Shown piece after piece: positions 7,716 through 15,723 of a stretch of DNA of 64,000 nt. Each line of letters starts with the position of its first letter. Positions within the stretch are counted from its first letter, which is position 1. Below the pieces are notes generated by a model. The model did not search any database and had not been told where the DNA came from. It worked only from the letters and a program-made list of their open reading frames with translations. A program made the position numbers and the translations under genes. Source of the stretch: Streptomyces filamentosus (GTDB taxonomy: Bacteria; Actinomycetota; Actinomycetes; Streptomycetales; Streptomycetaceae); assembly GCF_014654895.1 (NCBI RefSeq), contig NZ_BNBE01000001.1, positions 3,618,501 through 3,682,500 of the forward strand. Reading direction: 5' to 3'.

Positions 7716-8682
7716 GCGGCTCCGCACGCCGGTCGGGGAGCCGTACGGCACGGGCGGCCGTGGCCCGTCCCCGTACGGTACGGGCTCCGGAGGCCCGGCC
7801 CCGTACGGTACGGACATCGACGGCCCGTTCCCGTACGGTGCGGATCCCGGCGGCCCGTCGCCGTACCGCACGGCCGTGGAGGGCCTGCGGACGTACCGGA
7901 TGGTCGCCGCCATGTGGATCCGGTCCACGATGGCCTACCGGGCCTCCTTCGCCCTGACGCTCTTCACCTCCTTCTGCGTCACCTTCTTCGACTTCGTCGT
8001 CATCCTGCTGATGTTCGGGCAGGTCAGGGGGCTCGGCGGGTTCTCCTTCGCGGAGGTCGCCTTCCTGTACGGCAGCACCGGCACGGCCTTCGGGGCCGCC
8101 GACCTGACGATGGGCTCGCTCCAGCGGATGGGGCGCCGGATCCGGGACGGGTCGCTCGACGTGTTCCTGCTGCGGCCGGTGCCGCTGCTCGCGCAGGTCG
8201 CGGCGGACAAGTTCGCGCTGCGCCGGCTCGGCCGGGTCCTCCAGGGGCTGATGGTGCTGGTGTGGAGCCTGGTGCTGCTGCGCGACGAGGTGGCGTGGTC
8301 CTGGGAGAAGGTCCTGATGGTGCCCGGGATGGTGGTCTGCGGGGCGGTGATCTTCATGGCGGTGATGGTGCTGGGCGCGTCGGCGCTCTTCTGGCTCCAG
8401 GACGCCTCCGAGGTCACCAACGCGTTCACGTACGGCGGGAACACGCTGCTCCAGTACCCGCCCGCGGTCTTCGCGCAGGACCTGGTGAAGGGCGTGGTGT
8501 ACGTCGTCCCGCTGGCCTTCGTGAACTGGCTGCCCGCGCTGTACGTCCTCGGCCGCCCCGCCCCCGCCGGGGTGCCGTCCTGGGCGGCCTTCGCCCCGCC
8601 GTTCGTCGCCCTGGTCTGCTGCGCGGTCGCGGGCCTGGCGTGGCGGACGGGCGTCCGTGCCTACCGATCGACAGGAAGCTGA
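7708..8682 (+). CDS. ABC-2 type exporter permease, second subunit, with Pro-Tyr-Gly repeat N-tail
   Basis: 324 aa. From about residue 65 it is a normal six-helix ABC-2 permease (MWIRSTMAYRASFALTLFTSF onward, with VVYVVPLAFVNWLPALYVLG near the end). The first about 60 residues are unusual: five 10-residue units beginning PYGT, PYGT, PYGT, PYGA and PYRT, coded by an exact 30-bp period. The GTG start overlaps the upstream stop by 8 bp, so it is coupled to its partner permease; an internal start closer to residue 60 cannot be excluded. It forms a three-gene operon with the ATPase 6 bp downstream. Confidence 0.88.
   Translation: MAERLRTPVGEPYGTGGRGPSPYGTGSGGPAPYGTDIDGPFPYGADPGGPSPYRTAVEGLRTYRMVAAMWIRSTMAYRASFALTLFTSFCVTFFDFVVILLMFGQVRGLGGFSFAEVAFLYGSTGTAFGAADLTMGSLQRMGRRIRDGSLDVFLLRPVPLLAQVAADKFALRRLGRVLQGLMVLVWSLVLLRDEVAWSWEKVLMVPGMVVCGAVIFMAVMVLGASALFWLQDASEVTNAFTYGGNTLLQYPPAVFAQDLVKGVVYVVPLAFVNWLPALYVLGRPAPAGVPSWAAFAPPFVALVCCAVAGLAWRTGVRAYRSTGS
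7741..7876. repeat. In-frame 30-bp tandem repeat (PYG units)
   Basis: CCGTACGG or a close variant begins at 7741, 7771, 7801, 7831 and 7861, an exact 30-bp period. Each unit encodes 10 residues starting with Pro-Tyr and rich in Gly and Pro. It lies at the 5' end of the second ABC-2 permease gene. Confidence 0.9.
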
Positions 8683-8688
8683 GAACCC

Positions 8689-9675
8689 GTGCCCCTCATC
8701 GAACTCGACGGCCTGGAGAAGACCTTCACCGTCCGCCGGAAGACGGGCCTGCTGCGGCGCGAACGCCGGGAGGTCAGGGCCGTCGACGGCATCTCGTTCA
8801 CCGTCGACCGGGGCGAGATGGTCGGCTACATCGGTCCGAACGGGGCCGGGAAGTCCACCACCGTCAAGATGCTCACCGGCATCCTCACCCCCAGCGGCGG
8901 CCGCCTGCGCGTGGCGGGCATCGACCCCGCGCGGGAGCGGACCCGGCTGGCCCGCCGCGTCGGCGTCGTCTTCGGCCAGCGCACCACCCTCTGGTGGGAC
9001 CTGCCGCTGCGGGACTCGTACCGGCTGACGCACCGCATGTACCGCATCCCCGACGACCGGTACGAGGAGAACCTGGCCCGCTGCGTCGAGCTCCTCGACC
9101 TCGGCGACCTCCTCGACGTGCCGGTCCGCCAGCTCTCCCTGGGGCAGCGGATGCGCGGCGACATCGCGGCCGCCCTCCTGCACGACCCGGAGGTGCTGTA
9201 CCTGGACGAGCCGACGATCGGCCTCGACGTCGTCTCCAAGGCCCGGGTGCGCGGCTTCCTGCGGGAGCTGAACGCCGAGCGCGGCACCACCGTGCTCCTC
9301 ACCACCCACGACCTGACCGACATCGAGCAGCTCTGCTCGCGGGTGATGGTCATCGACCACGGGCGGCTGGTGTACGACGGCGGCCTCGCCGGCCTGCACG
9401 AGGCCGGCGACGGCGAACGGATGCTCGTCGTCGACCTGGCGCGCGAGCTCCCGCCGATCACGGACGTGCCCGGCGCGCGGTTCGTCCGGGCGGACGGCCC
9501 CCGCCAGCACCTGGCCTTCCCGGCCTCCGCGTCGGCCGCGCCGCTGGTCGCGGCGGTGGCGGAGGCGTACCCGCTCGTCGACCTCTCGGTGCGGGAACCG
9601 GACATCGAGTCCGTGATCGCGAAGATGTACGGGGGAGCGGCCGGGGAACTCACGGGAGGCCCCGGGAGTCCCTGA
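8689..9675 (+). CDS. ABC-2 type exporter ATP-binding subunit
   Basis: 328 aa. Walker A GPNGAGKST at 49-57, Q-loop Gln97 in VFGQRTTLWWDL, ABC signature LSLGQRMR near 149-156, Walker B LYLDEPTIGLD at 170-180 and the H-loop in LLTTHD are all present, so it should hydrolyse ATP. The C-terminal 90 residues form the accessory domain usual for this exporter subfamily. It pairs with the two permeases immediately upstream; the GTG start is 6 bp after the previous stop. Together the three genes encode one heteromeric exporter of unknown substrate. Confidence 0.95.
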   Translation: MPLIELDGLEKTFTVRRKTGLLRRERREVRAVDGISFTVDRGEMVGYIGPNGAGKSTTVKMLTGILTPSGGRLRVAGIDPARERTRLARRVGVVFGQRTTLWWDLPLRDSYRLTHRMYRIPDDRYEENLARCVELLDLGDLLDVPVRQLSLGQRMRGDIAAALLHDPEVLYLDEPTIGLDVVSKARVRGFLRELNAERGTTVLLTTHDLTDIEQLCSRVMVIDHGRLVYDGGLAGLHEAGDGERMLVVDLARELPPITDVPGARFVRADGPRQHLAFPASASAAPLVAAVAEAYPLVDLSVREPDIESVIAKMYGGAAGELTGGPGSP

Positions 9676-9701
9676 GGTGAGGATGTGAGGAGGTCTGGCG
9701 G

Positions 9702-10970
9702 ATGGTGAGCTTCACGTACACGGCGGCGGACGAAGAGCGGAACCGTGGCGTCCGCAGGATGAAGGCCCTGGCGACGGCCCTGCTGGCGTTCGTCGCGGTG
9801 GTCTACGCCCTGGCGACCTGGGCGGAGAACTCCGGCGCGGGCGCCTGGGCGGGGTACGTGGCCGCTGCGGCCGAGGCCGGCATGGTCGGCGCGCTGGCCG
9901 ACTGGTTCGCGGTGACCGCCCTCTTCCGGCACCCGCTGGGCCTGCCGATCCCGCACACGGCGATCATCCCCACCAAGAAGGACCAGCTGGGCGCCTCGCT
10001 CGGCTCCTTCGTCGGCGAGAACTTCCTGTCGGCCGACGTCGTACGGGGCCGCCTGCGGGCCCTGGGCGTCGCCGGGCGCCTCGGCACCTGGCTCGCCGAA
10101 CCGGCCCACGCGGACCGGGTCACGGAGGAGGCGGCCACGGCCCTGCGCGGCGCGCTGACCGTGCTGCGCGACGCGGACGTGCAGGCGGTGGTCGGCGAGG
10201 CGATCACCCGCCGGGCGGAGGCGGCCGAGATCGCCCCCGGCGTCGGCAAGACCCTGGAGCGCATGGTGGCCGACGGCGCCCACAACCGCGCCGTGGACCT
10301 GGTCTGCGTCCGGGCCCACGACTGGCTCGTCACCCACGGCGACTCCGTCATGGACGCCGTCCAGGGCGGCGCCCCCGGCTGGACCCCCCGCTTCGTGGAC
10401 CGCAAGGTCGGCGAGCGCGTCTACAAGGAGCTGCTCCGCTTCGTCACGGAGATGCGCGACATGCCGGCGCACCCCGCCCGCGGCGCCATCGACCGCTTCC
10501 TCACGGACTACGCCGCGGACCTCCAGTCCGACACGGAGACCCGCGCCCGCGTCGAACGCCTCAAGTCCGACCTGCTGGCCCGCCCCGAGGTCCAGGACGT
10601 CATCGCCTCCGCCTGGGGCTCGGTCCGCGCCCTCATCATCGCCGCCGCCGAGGACGACCAGAGCCAGCTCCGCCTCCGCGCCCGCGCCTCCCTGATCTCC
10701 CTCGGCAAGCGCCTCGCCACCGACCCCCGCCTCCAGGCGAAGGTCGACGGCTGGCTGGAATCCGCCGTCACCTACGTCGTCACCACCTACCGCACCGAGA
10801 TCACGTCCCTCATCACCGACACCGTCGCCGGCTGGGACGCCACCCAGACCTCCCGCAAGATCGAGGCCAACATCGGCCGCGACCTCCAGTTCATCCGCAT
10901 CAACGGCACGGTCGTCGGCGCCCTCGCCGGCCTGGCCATCTACACGATCAGCCACGCGGTGGGCGGCTGA
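9702..10970 (+). CDS. DUF445 family membrane-associated protein
   Basis: 422 aa. The sequence has one N-terminal membrane helix (LATALLAFVAVVYALATW), the conserved AAEAGMVGALADWFAVTALFRHPLG block that defines DUF445 (YheB-like), a long helical middle, and a C-terminal membrane helix (TVVGALAGLAIYTISHAVGG). The family is widespread in the cell envelope but without an assigned reaction. The ATG at 9702 follows GAGGAGG. It lies 26 bp after the ABC exporter ATPase and may be read through from it. Confidence 0.88.
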   Translation: MVSFTYTAADEERNRGVRRMKALATALLAFVAVVYALATWAENSGAGAWAGYVAAAAEAGMVGALADWFAVTALFRHPLGLPIPHTAIIPTKKDQLGASLGSFVGENFLSADVVRGRLRALGVAGRLGTWLAEPAHADRVTEEAATALRGALTVLRDADVQAVVGEAITRRAEAAEIAPGVGKTLERMVADGAHNRAVDLVCVRAHDWLVTHGDSVMDAVQGGAPGWTPRFVDRKVGERVYKELLRFVTEMRDMPAHPARGAIDRFLTDYAADLQSDTETRARVERLKSDLLARPEVQDVIASAWGSVRALIIAAAEDDQSQLRLRARASLISLGKRLATDPRLQAKVDGWLESAVTYVVTTYRTEITSLITDTVAGWDATQTSRKIEANIGRDLQFIRINGTVVGALAGLAIYTISHAVGG

Positions 10971-10998
10971 GGCAACGGTCCCCGACGGGCCCGGACCC

Positions 10999-11053
10999 GG
11001 TGACCGCGCGCGGCTCCGGGCCCGCCCGCCCGGCTCCGGTGACCGCGCGCGGG
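10999..11053. repeat. Short duplicated GC-rich segment
   Basis: The 14-mer CCGGTGACCGCGCG occurs twice, beginning at 10998 and 11036, separated by GGGCCCG-type runs, in the gap between two convergent genes. It may act as a terminator-like structure; no T-tract is present. Confidence 0.4.
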
Positions 11054-11362
11054 TCAGCCGCGCTCGCGGGTCACGGCCCAGGAGGCGGCGGCCATTCCCC
11101 CCGCGACGGAGAACACCGCGGGCCAGGCCCCGATCCTCTTGGCCAGCGGATGCGACCCCCCGAACGCCGCCACATACGCGGCGGACAGCCCCACGGCCGC
11201 CTTCACCCCGCCCACCCGCTGCCACTCCCGGGCCGCCACCCCACCGGCCACCGCCAGCACCACCCCACCGAGCGGCCGCTTCTTCGTCCACCGGGCGACT
11301 GCGTAACCACCGACGAGACCGGCGGCGGCTACGGCGGGGGAGGGGATGCGGGGGCTGGGCAT
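11054..11362 (-). CDS. Small membrane protein of unknown function
   Basis: 102 aa. Three hydrophobic segments can be seen (AVAAAGLVGGYAVARW, LGGVVLAVAGGVAAREW, VFSVAGGMAAASWAV), separated by short basic loops. It is probably an integral membrane protein with conserved Gly-rich helices; close relatives occur widely in Streptomyces as unnamed proteins. The ATG start has GAAGG 7 bases upstream. It is the last ordinary chromosomal gene before the defence island. No function is assigned. Confidence 0.75.
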   Translation of the reverse strand: MPSPRIPSPAVAAAGLVGGYAVARWTKKRPLGGVVLAVAGGVAAREWQRVGGVKAAVGLSAAYVAAFGGSHPLAKRIGAWPAVFSVAGGMAAASWAVTRERG

Positions 11363-11431
11363 GACGGGGCCTTCTTTCCGGTCGGCGGATGGTCTTCCTT
11401 CGAGCGTACGGGGGGCTCCCAGGGTTAAGGC

Positions 11432-13261
11432 TCAGGGGTTCCCGAGGTGCTCAAGAAGAGCGCGGAGGTCCCAGGCGTCCATTCCCCACGGAGCGAGGTC
11501 CTCCTCGGGATCGGCCAACTCGTGCACGGTGGGGTCATCCAGGATTTTCCCCATGAACTCGAGCTTGTGTCCGAGACGCTCGTGCACGATGCCGTCGATG
11601 GTGCCCTCTGCCACCAGGACGGTCACCCGGGTCTTCGTGCCCGGAGCCAGCCCGAGCCGGTGAATGCGGTCAAGGCTTTGCAGGTAACGTCCGGCCGCGA
11701 AATCCCGGTCCAGGTAGACGGCGTCGTGGCAGACGTGGTGGAGGCTGATGCCTTCGCCGAGCGTCGCTGGATTGGAGAGCAACACCATGCACTCCGGGTC
11801 TTCCCGGAACCTGCGAATCTGTTCGTCGCGGTCGGGGGTGGAGCCGTGGACCACCGCGGGGTGGAGAGGACGGAGAGCGGCCGCGAGGGTGGTCAGGTTG
11901 CGTACGAACGTTGACCAGACGAGGGTTTTCCGTCCCATGCGGGCGTTTTCCGTCACCGTCCGCAGGACAGCCTCGTACTTCGGGGACGTTTCGTAGCGGG
12001 GAAGCTCCCGTAGGAGTTCCATCAACGGGGTTCCGGTAGATGGCCGTTGAGGGACAGGGAAGAAAGGCAAGGGCTGGTACCGGTCGGATCCTGTCTCCAG
12101 CAGAGCCGGATTCGTACTGGCCATCATCAGGTACACGAGGACCTTGCCCAGTCGTGCGAACTCCTCCTGCTCGCGGTCCTGGAGGTCGGTCAGCTGGTTC
12201 TTGAGCGCGGAGTAGAGCCGGCGGTGGGTTTCGGGAAGCTCGACGTACTTCACCCCCACCTCCATAGGGGGGAGCTGGAGTTCGCTCTTTGTCGTGCGGG
12301 TGAACAGCGGCCGCAGTACCCGGCTCGCATGGCTGAGGTCACCGCCGGACACCGCTCTGTCCACGGCCCGCCGCCCATGACCGGGCCAGACGAAGGAGAG
12401 AAGACTTTCCAGGTCCTTGGCACCATTTGGCGCGGGGGTTCCCGTCAGTATGAGCCGGTGCGCGGCCAGCGGGCCCAGCGCCATGCAGCTGGTGCCATAC
12501 GTGCCCCGGACGCCGAGTTTCATCCGATGCGCCTCGTCCAGCACCATGAGGGCCGGGGCGGCTGTGAGCCATTGGGCGAGCTGTGACTGGTGCCGGCTCA
12601 GCCGCTCGTAGTTGACGAGCAGTATCTCCGCTTCACTGTCCTGTGAACGCTGGAAGATCCGCAGGACAGGAGGAGTGGTGAAGCACGAGGCGGCTTCCTC
12701 TGTCCATGCCTCGTACGCGGATTTCGGACTGACCACCAGGAGCCGCCGGACTTTGCCGGCCTGCCGGAGGGCCGCGTACACAGCGAGGGCAGTGCGGGTC
12801 TTGCCCGCCCCTGGGACGCTGAAGTTCGCGCCGTGCGTCAGGGAAAGCAGTTTGGCGGCATCGCGCCGCTGGAAGCTTGTCAGCGGAGCCGTCCAGGCAG
12901 GACCGAGAAGGCCGGGCACCTCAGAGGGCGAGATCTCCTCCGGGATCTCCTCGCCGCGCTGGCCTGCCTGGAGGCGTACCTCGACGGCCTGGGAGTCCCT
13001 TACCGATCCTTCGGTGAGCGTTCTCAGGTCGGGGGAGAAGACGACGCCAGCTGGGTCGTGCCAGTGGGTGAGCAGGGTGAGCTGGGCGAGGAACTCCTCC
13101 AGGTCCACTTCTGCGGCCTGCGGGCCACGCTGACTCCCACTGCTGTACCGCGCGATGAAGCGGACAAGATGTTCCTGGCCGTCCGCGAGGCTCCGGAACA
13201 CTACCTTGGTCCGGGTCTCGTCGAAGCCGATTCTGAGAGAGGGCTCTCCGGTGTCAGCCAC
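11432..13261 (-). CDS. SNF2/DEAH-type helicase of a putative defence cassette
   Basis: 609 aa superfamily 2 ATPase of the SNF2 type. Motifs: Walker A SVPGAGKT at 148-155, VSPKSAYEAW near 178, DEAH at 242-245, LTGTPAPN near 272-279, and motif VI DRIHRLGLAPG near 531 with the arginine finger. All catalytic motifs are intact. A roughly 120-residue N-terminal domain precedes the motor and is unassigned. GTG start, only 2 bp after the ParB-like gene's stop, so it is co-translated as the last gene of a three-gene leftward operon. No nuclease domain is fused. It may translocate on DNA in a restriction-like process with its two partners; this is inference from context. Confidence 0.88.
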   Translation of the reverse strand: MADTGEPSLRIGFDETRTKVVFRSLADGQEHLVRFIARYSSGSQRGPQAAEVDLEEFLAQLTLLTHWHDPAGVVFSPDLRTLTEGSVRDSQAVEVRLQAGQRGEEIPEEISPSEVPGLLGPAWTAPLTSFQRRDAAKLLSLTHGANFSVPGAGKTRTALAVYAALRQAGKVRRLLVVSPKSAYEAWTEEAASCFTTPPVLRIFQRSQDSEAEILLVNYERLSRHQSQLAQWLTAAPALMVLDEAHRMKLGVRGTYGTSCMALGPLAAHRLILTGTPAPNGAKDLESLLSFVWPGHGRRAVDRAVSGGDLSHASRVLRPLFTRTTKSELQLPPMEVGVKYVELPETHRRLYSALKNQLTDLQDREQEEFARLGKVLVYLMMASTNPALLETGSDRYQPLPFFPVPQRPSTGTPLMELLRELPRYETSPKYEAVLRTVTENARMGRKTLVWSTFVRNLTTLAAALRPLHPAVVHGSTPDRDEQIRRFREDPECMVLLSNPATLGEGISLHHVCHDAVYLDRDFAAGRYLQSLDRIHRLGLAPGTKTRVTVLVAEGTIDGIVHERLGHKLEFMGKILDDPTVHELADPEEDLAPWGMDAWDLRALLEHLGNP

Positions 13262-13263
13262 TC

Positions 13264-14682
13264 TCAGTCCTCACTCGCCTTGATCAGCCAGCTGATACCG
13301 TCTCCGCGTGTGGTGATTCCACGGCTGGCCTGTCGGGCCAGCTTCGCGAGACTGTTCCTGACGCCGAGCAGCGCGCTATCGAAACTTGCCTCGTCCAGGC
13401 TGTTGCTGCCGAGTGCCTGAACCAGATCGCTCACGCTCTGGTCGATCGCCGCGCGGGCATCGTCGAGACGTTCGGCGGTTGTCTGCCTGACCTTCTTCAG
13501 GCGGTCGTCGCGCTCTGCCGCGTCCAGCGCGCGGCGCATCCCCTTGCGCGCCTCGGAGATGTCGCGCTGAGCGGCCTCCCGCACCATGTCCGGTACATGC
13601 CGGGAGCTTTCAGTGGCACGGGCGCGCAGGATCTGGTCGGTGACCGCCCGGGCCCGGACGACCGGATCGGCCGGCGGAGCGACGGCGACGGAGAGCCCGG
13701 GGATGGAGATTCCGGCTGTGCTCTGCCCTTCAGCGGCAGCGGCCCGGAAGAGGGCCGGCAGATTGTCTTCCAGATAGGTTCCCTGGAATTCCTGTCCGAT
13801 GACACGTGTCTTGGTTTTGGCGAAGTCCAGGATGATCGCGGCGATGCGGTTCTCCTTCACCCGTTCCGCCTGCTCCTGGCTCGAAGCGCGCACCTTCTCG
13901 TACGCGCGGTGCAGCTCCTTCAGGTTCTCCTGGTGGCCTTCGAAGTCGGAGAGGCCGAGTTGAGCACCCTCCGGGGTGGCGCTCCGCTGGATCATGTCCC
14001 GGATCACCCCGAGGATCCACCGCTCCTGCCGGAAGGTCTTGAGCTGGATGTGGAAGGCGCGGGCGATGTCGGCCGCCTCACGTCCCATCAGCTCCTGCTC
14101 TTCCATGGCGATCAGGCGGTTGATGTAGGAGTAGTCCCGGCGCTTGTCCGGACGCAGCTGAAGGGTCAGCTCCACCGCGTTGATGTCGTCCCAGGTGAAG
14201 GAGCGCGGCAAGACCCCGACCCGGATCGACGAACGTCCCAGCTGGCGAAGGGCCGCGGCACGGGTGTTGCCATTCACGAGGATTCCCTCGTGCGTCATGA
14301 GCCCGGGTTCCTGCTGATCGACGGAGCGAAGGCTTTCCAGGAGCGCTTCGAAGTCCGGATCGGTCTCGTCCGGGCTGGCGGGCTTTCCCCTGAGCAGCCG
14401 GTCGAGGTACTCCTGGCTCTCCACGCTCCAGGGGTCCGACTCCAGCCCGCGGGCGAGCTCGGGATCGTGGTCGCGCTGTGCTCTGATCCGGTGGGTCGCG
14501 GGGTTGTAGTAGACATCGCGCAGCGGCATGTCGATCACACCGACGTGAAGTGGCCGGCCATTCCACTCCACGGTGACGGTCTCACGGGTTCCGTCACCTG
14601 CGGTCGACTCGTCGAGCCGTCGTGCGACGAACTCGATGTTCTCTGGGCTCTTCGGCGGAAGCGCGAACGCCAGCATCCCCAC
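13264..14682 (-). CDS. ParB/DndB-like protein of a putative defence cassette
   Basis: About 472 aa. The N-terminal part resembles ParB/Srx-type domains: PLRDVYYNPATHRIRAQRD near residue 54, then an insert, then GILVNGNTRAAALRQLG with the NGNTR motif near 137-141 that occupies the place of the catalytic/nucleotide loop in ParB and the DGQHR of DndB. The second half is long and helical with charged coiled-coil character (YEKVRASSQEQAERVKENR, RRALDAAERDDRLKKVRQTTAERLDDARAA). The GTG at 14682 (GAGGAG 4 bases upstream) is preferred; ATG at 14676 is also possible. ParB-like proteins accompany DNA-modification defence systems (Dnd, Dpd), so a DNA-linked nucleotide-dependent role is plausible but unproven. 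Confidence 0.78.
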   Translation of the reverse strand: MGMLAFALPPKSPENIEFVARRLDESTAGDGTRETVTVEWNGRPLHVGVIDMPLRDVYYNPATHRIRAQRDHDPELARGLESDPWSVESQEYLDRLLRGKPASPDETDPDFEALLESLRSVDQQEPGLMTHEGILVNGNTRAAALRQLGRSSIRVGVLPRSFTWDDINAVELTLQLRPDKRRDYSYINRLIAMEEQELMGREAADIARAFHIQLKTFRQERWILGVIRDMIQRSATPEGAQLGLSDFEGHQENLKELHRAYEKVRASSQEQAERVKENRIAAIILDFAKTKTRVIGQEFQGTYLEDNLPALFRAAAAEGQSTAGISIPGLSVAVAPPADPVVRARAVTDQILRARATESSRHVPDMVREAAQRDISEARKGMRRALDAAERDDRLKKVRQTTAERLDDARAAIDQSVSDLVQALGSNSLDEASFDSALLGVRNSLAKLARQASRGITTRGDGISWLIKASED

Positions 14683-14740
14683 GGTTCTCCTCAACTCCGG
14701 GCCTCAGCCCGTTTTCTTCTCAGCTCTTCGGGTCGGTGTG

Positions 14741-15430
14741 TCAGGGGCGGCGGACAGCGGCGCGGACGGTCTCGCGGGACTCGGACGGCAGGCTGCGGTA
14801 CTGCCCCCAGAGCCGCTCCATGGCACTGAAGTCCCGGTGGTCAGCAGCCACCCACTGGGTGAAGAGCTCGCGTTCCACTCCGCTCATCTTTGAGAGTCGG
14901 CTGAGCACGTCGTTGACATCGGTTTGCCGGCCCCGGCCCCCAATCCTGCACCGGCGGCACTCGATGACCAGCTCGACGGTCTTTCCGCCGGGCTTCAGTA
15001 CCTCGCGGCGGGCGATGTCCAGCTGCGCGGTTTCGATTCCCCCGTCGTATGCCTCGCCGGCGGCGATGCCGCAGACCCGGCAGAGGTGATCGTCCCGTTC
15101 GAGGATCTCACGGCGCTGGGGAGCGCTGATGCCCGCGGCAGCCGGCTTCACCCGCGCCTGACCGGGCTTCCACACCTCTGCCCCCATCTCGACGAACCGG
15201 TGCTCGTGGGGGGAGAGAGTGGGGTCTTCCCGGTTTGTCGCGATGTTCCAGCCGTGCACCCGGAGATCCCGCATGCGCCGGTCGATCTGAGAGGTCTCCG
15301 GGAACGCCTCGCGCAACTGGGTCTTGGTGAAGACCGAACCAACGCCGACTTCTGTGACGAGCCAGAGTGCGCAACGGACCATGGTTCCCTTCGTGCTGGT
15401 TCGCCACGAGGGGATGTCAGCATTCGTCAC
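14741..15430 (-). CDS. Winged-helix plus degenerate HNH-like zinc protein of a putative defence cassette
   Basis: 229 aa. Residues 15-75 look like a winged helix (ALWLVTEVGVGSVFTKTQLREAF, RRMRDLRVHGWNIATNRED). A zinc-ribbon HNH-like region follows: CRVCG near 120 and CRRCRIGGRGR near 160. In an ordinary HNH the middle strand carries DH and a later Asn; here the aligned segment reads QLDIARR and TVELVIECRRC, so the catalytic His and Asn appear replaced. It may be a DNA-binding rather than cutting subunit, or an unusual nuclease. GTG start with AAGGAGAG 4-5 bases upstream. It is the first gene of the operon with the ParB-like and helicase genes. Confidence 0.75.
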   Translation of the reverse strand: MTNADIPSWRTSTKGTMVRCALWLVTEVGVGSVFTKTQLREAFPETSQIDRRMRDLRVHGWNIATNREDPTLSPHEHRFVEMGAEVWKPGQARVKPAAAGISAPQRREILERDDHLCRVCGIAAGEAYDGGIETAQLDIARREVLKPGGKTVELVIECRRCRIGGRGRQTDVNDVLSRLSKMSGVERELFTQWVAADHRDFSAMERLWGQYRSLPSESRETVRAAVRRP

Positions 15431-15539
15431 GATTCTCTCCTTAATTGACGACCTGGGCCGTGAGTCCCCTATGGAATGTTGGTGGTCCAGTTCCGCTCAC
15501 TCTCCCATTGGATGAGGCGGTCGGCGAAGAGATCAAGTG

Positions 15540-15577
15540 GTCCCACGTGTTTGCGGGCCAGCGCAAACACGTGGGAC
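15540..15577. promoter_or_regulatory. Perfect 16-bp inverted repeat, probable operator
   Basis: GTCCCACGTGTTTGCG at 15540-15555 and its exact reverse complement at 15562-15577 flank a 6-bp spacer. The position in a divergent intergenic region next to an XRE-type regulator argues for an operator; an RNA hairpin or terminator for a leftward transcript is the alternative, but it would sit upstream of both genes. Confidence 0.75.
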
Positions 15578-15630
15578 CTAGTTGACCGGGAACGCAAACA
15601 CCGAGAACAGGGGGCCTGAGAACGCAAACA
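15562..15630 (+). promoter_or_regulatory. Three phased CGCAAACA half-sites
   Basis: CGCAAACA begins at 15562, 15593 and 15623, spaced 31 and 30 bp (three helical turns), and its complement TGTTTGCG lies at 15548 within the inverted repeat. The last two share the longer AACGCAAACA. Same-face spacing suggests cooperative binding by one regulator, most simply the adjacent XRE protein. Confidence 0.65.
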
Positions 15631-15723
15631 GGAAGCACGGCGGAACCGTTCGTTCCTGGTTGTGCGTTCACATGACCGCGGGAGACTGAATCCTCGATGA
15701 GTCCCTTTGCCTCGGGAGGTTCG

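Larger units (their letters stand above)
15431..15723. promoter_or_regulatory. Divergent control region of the defence cassette and its XRE regulator
   Basis: About 290 bp without a gene. It is less G+C-rich than its surroundings and holds a large inverted repeat and spaced CGCAAACA boxes (annotated separately). The promoters for the leftward hnh-like/parB-like/helicase operon and for the rightward xre gene must lie here. Confidence 0.7.

Noticed and set aside
8826..11291. An 821-residue minus-strand open frame
   Set aside because: Covers the ABC ATPase and DUF445 genes on the other strand; no recognisable domain.
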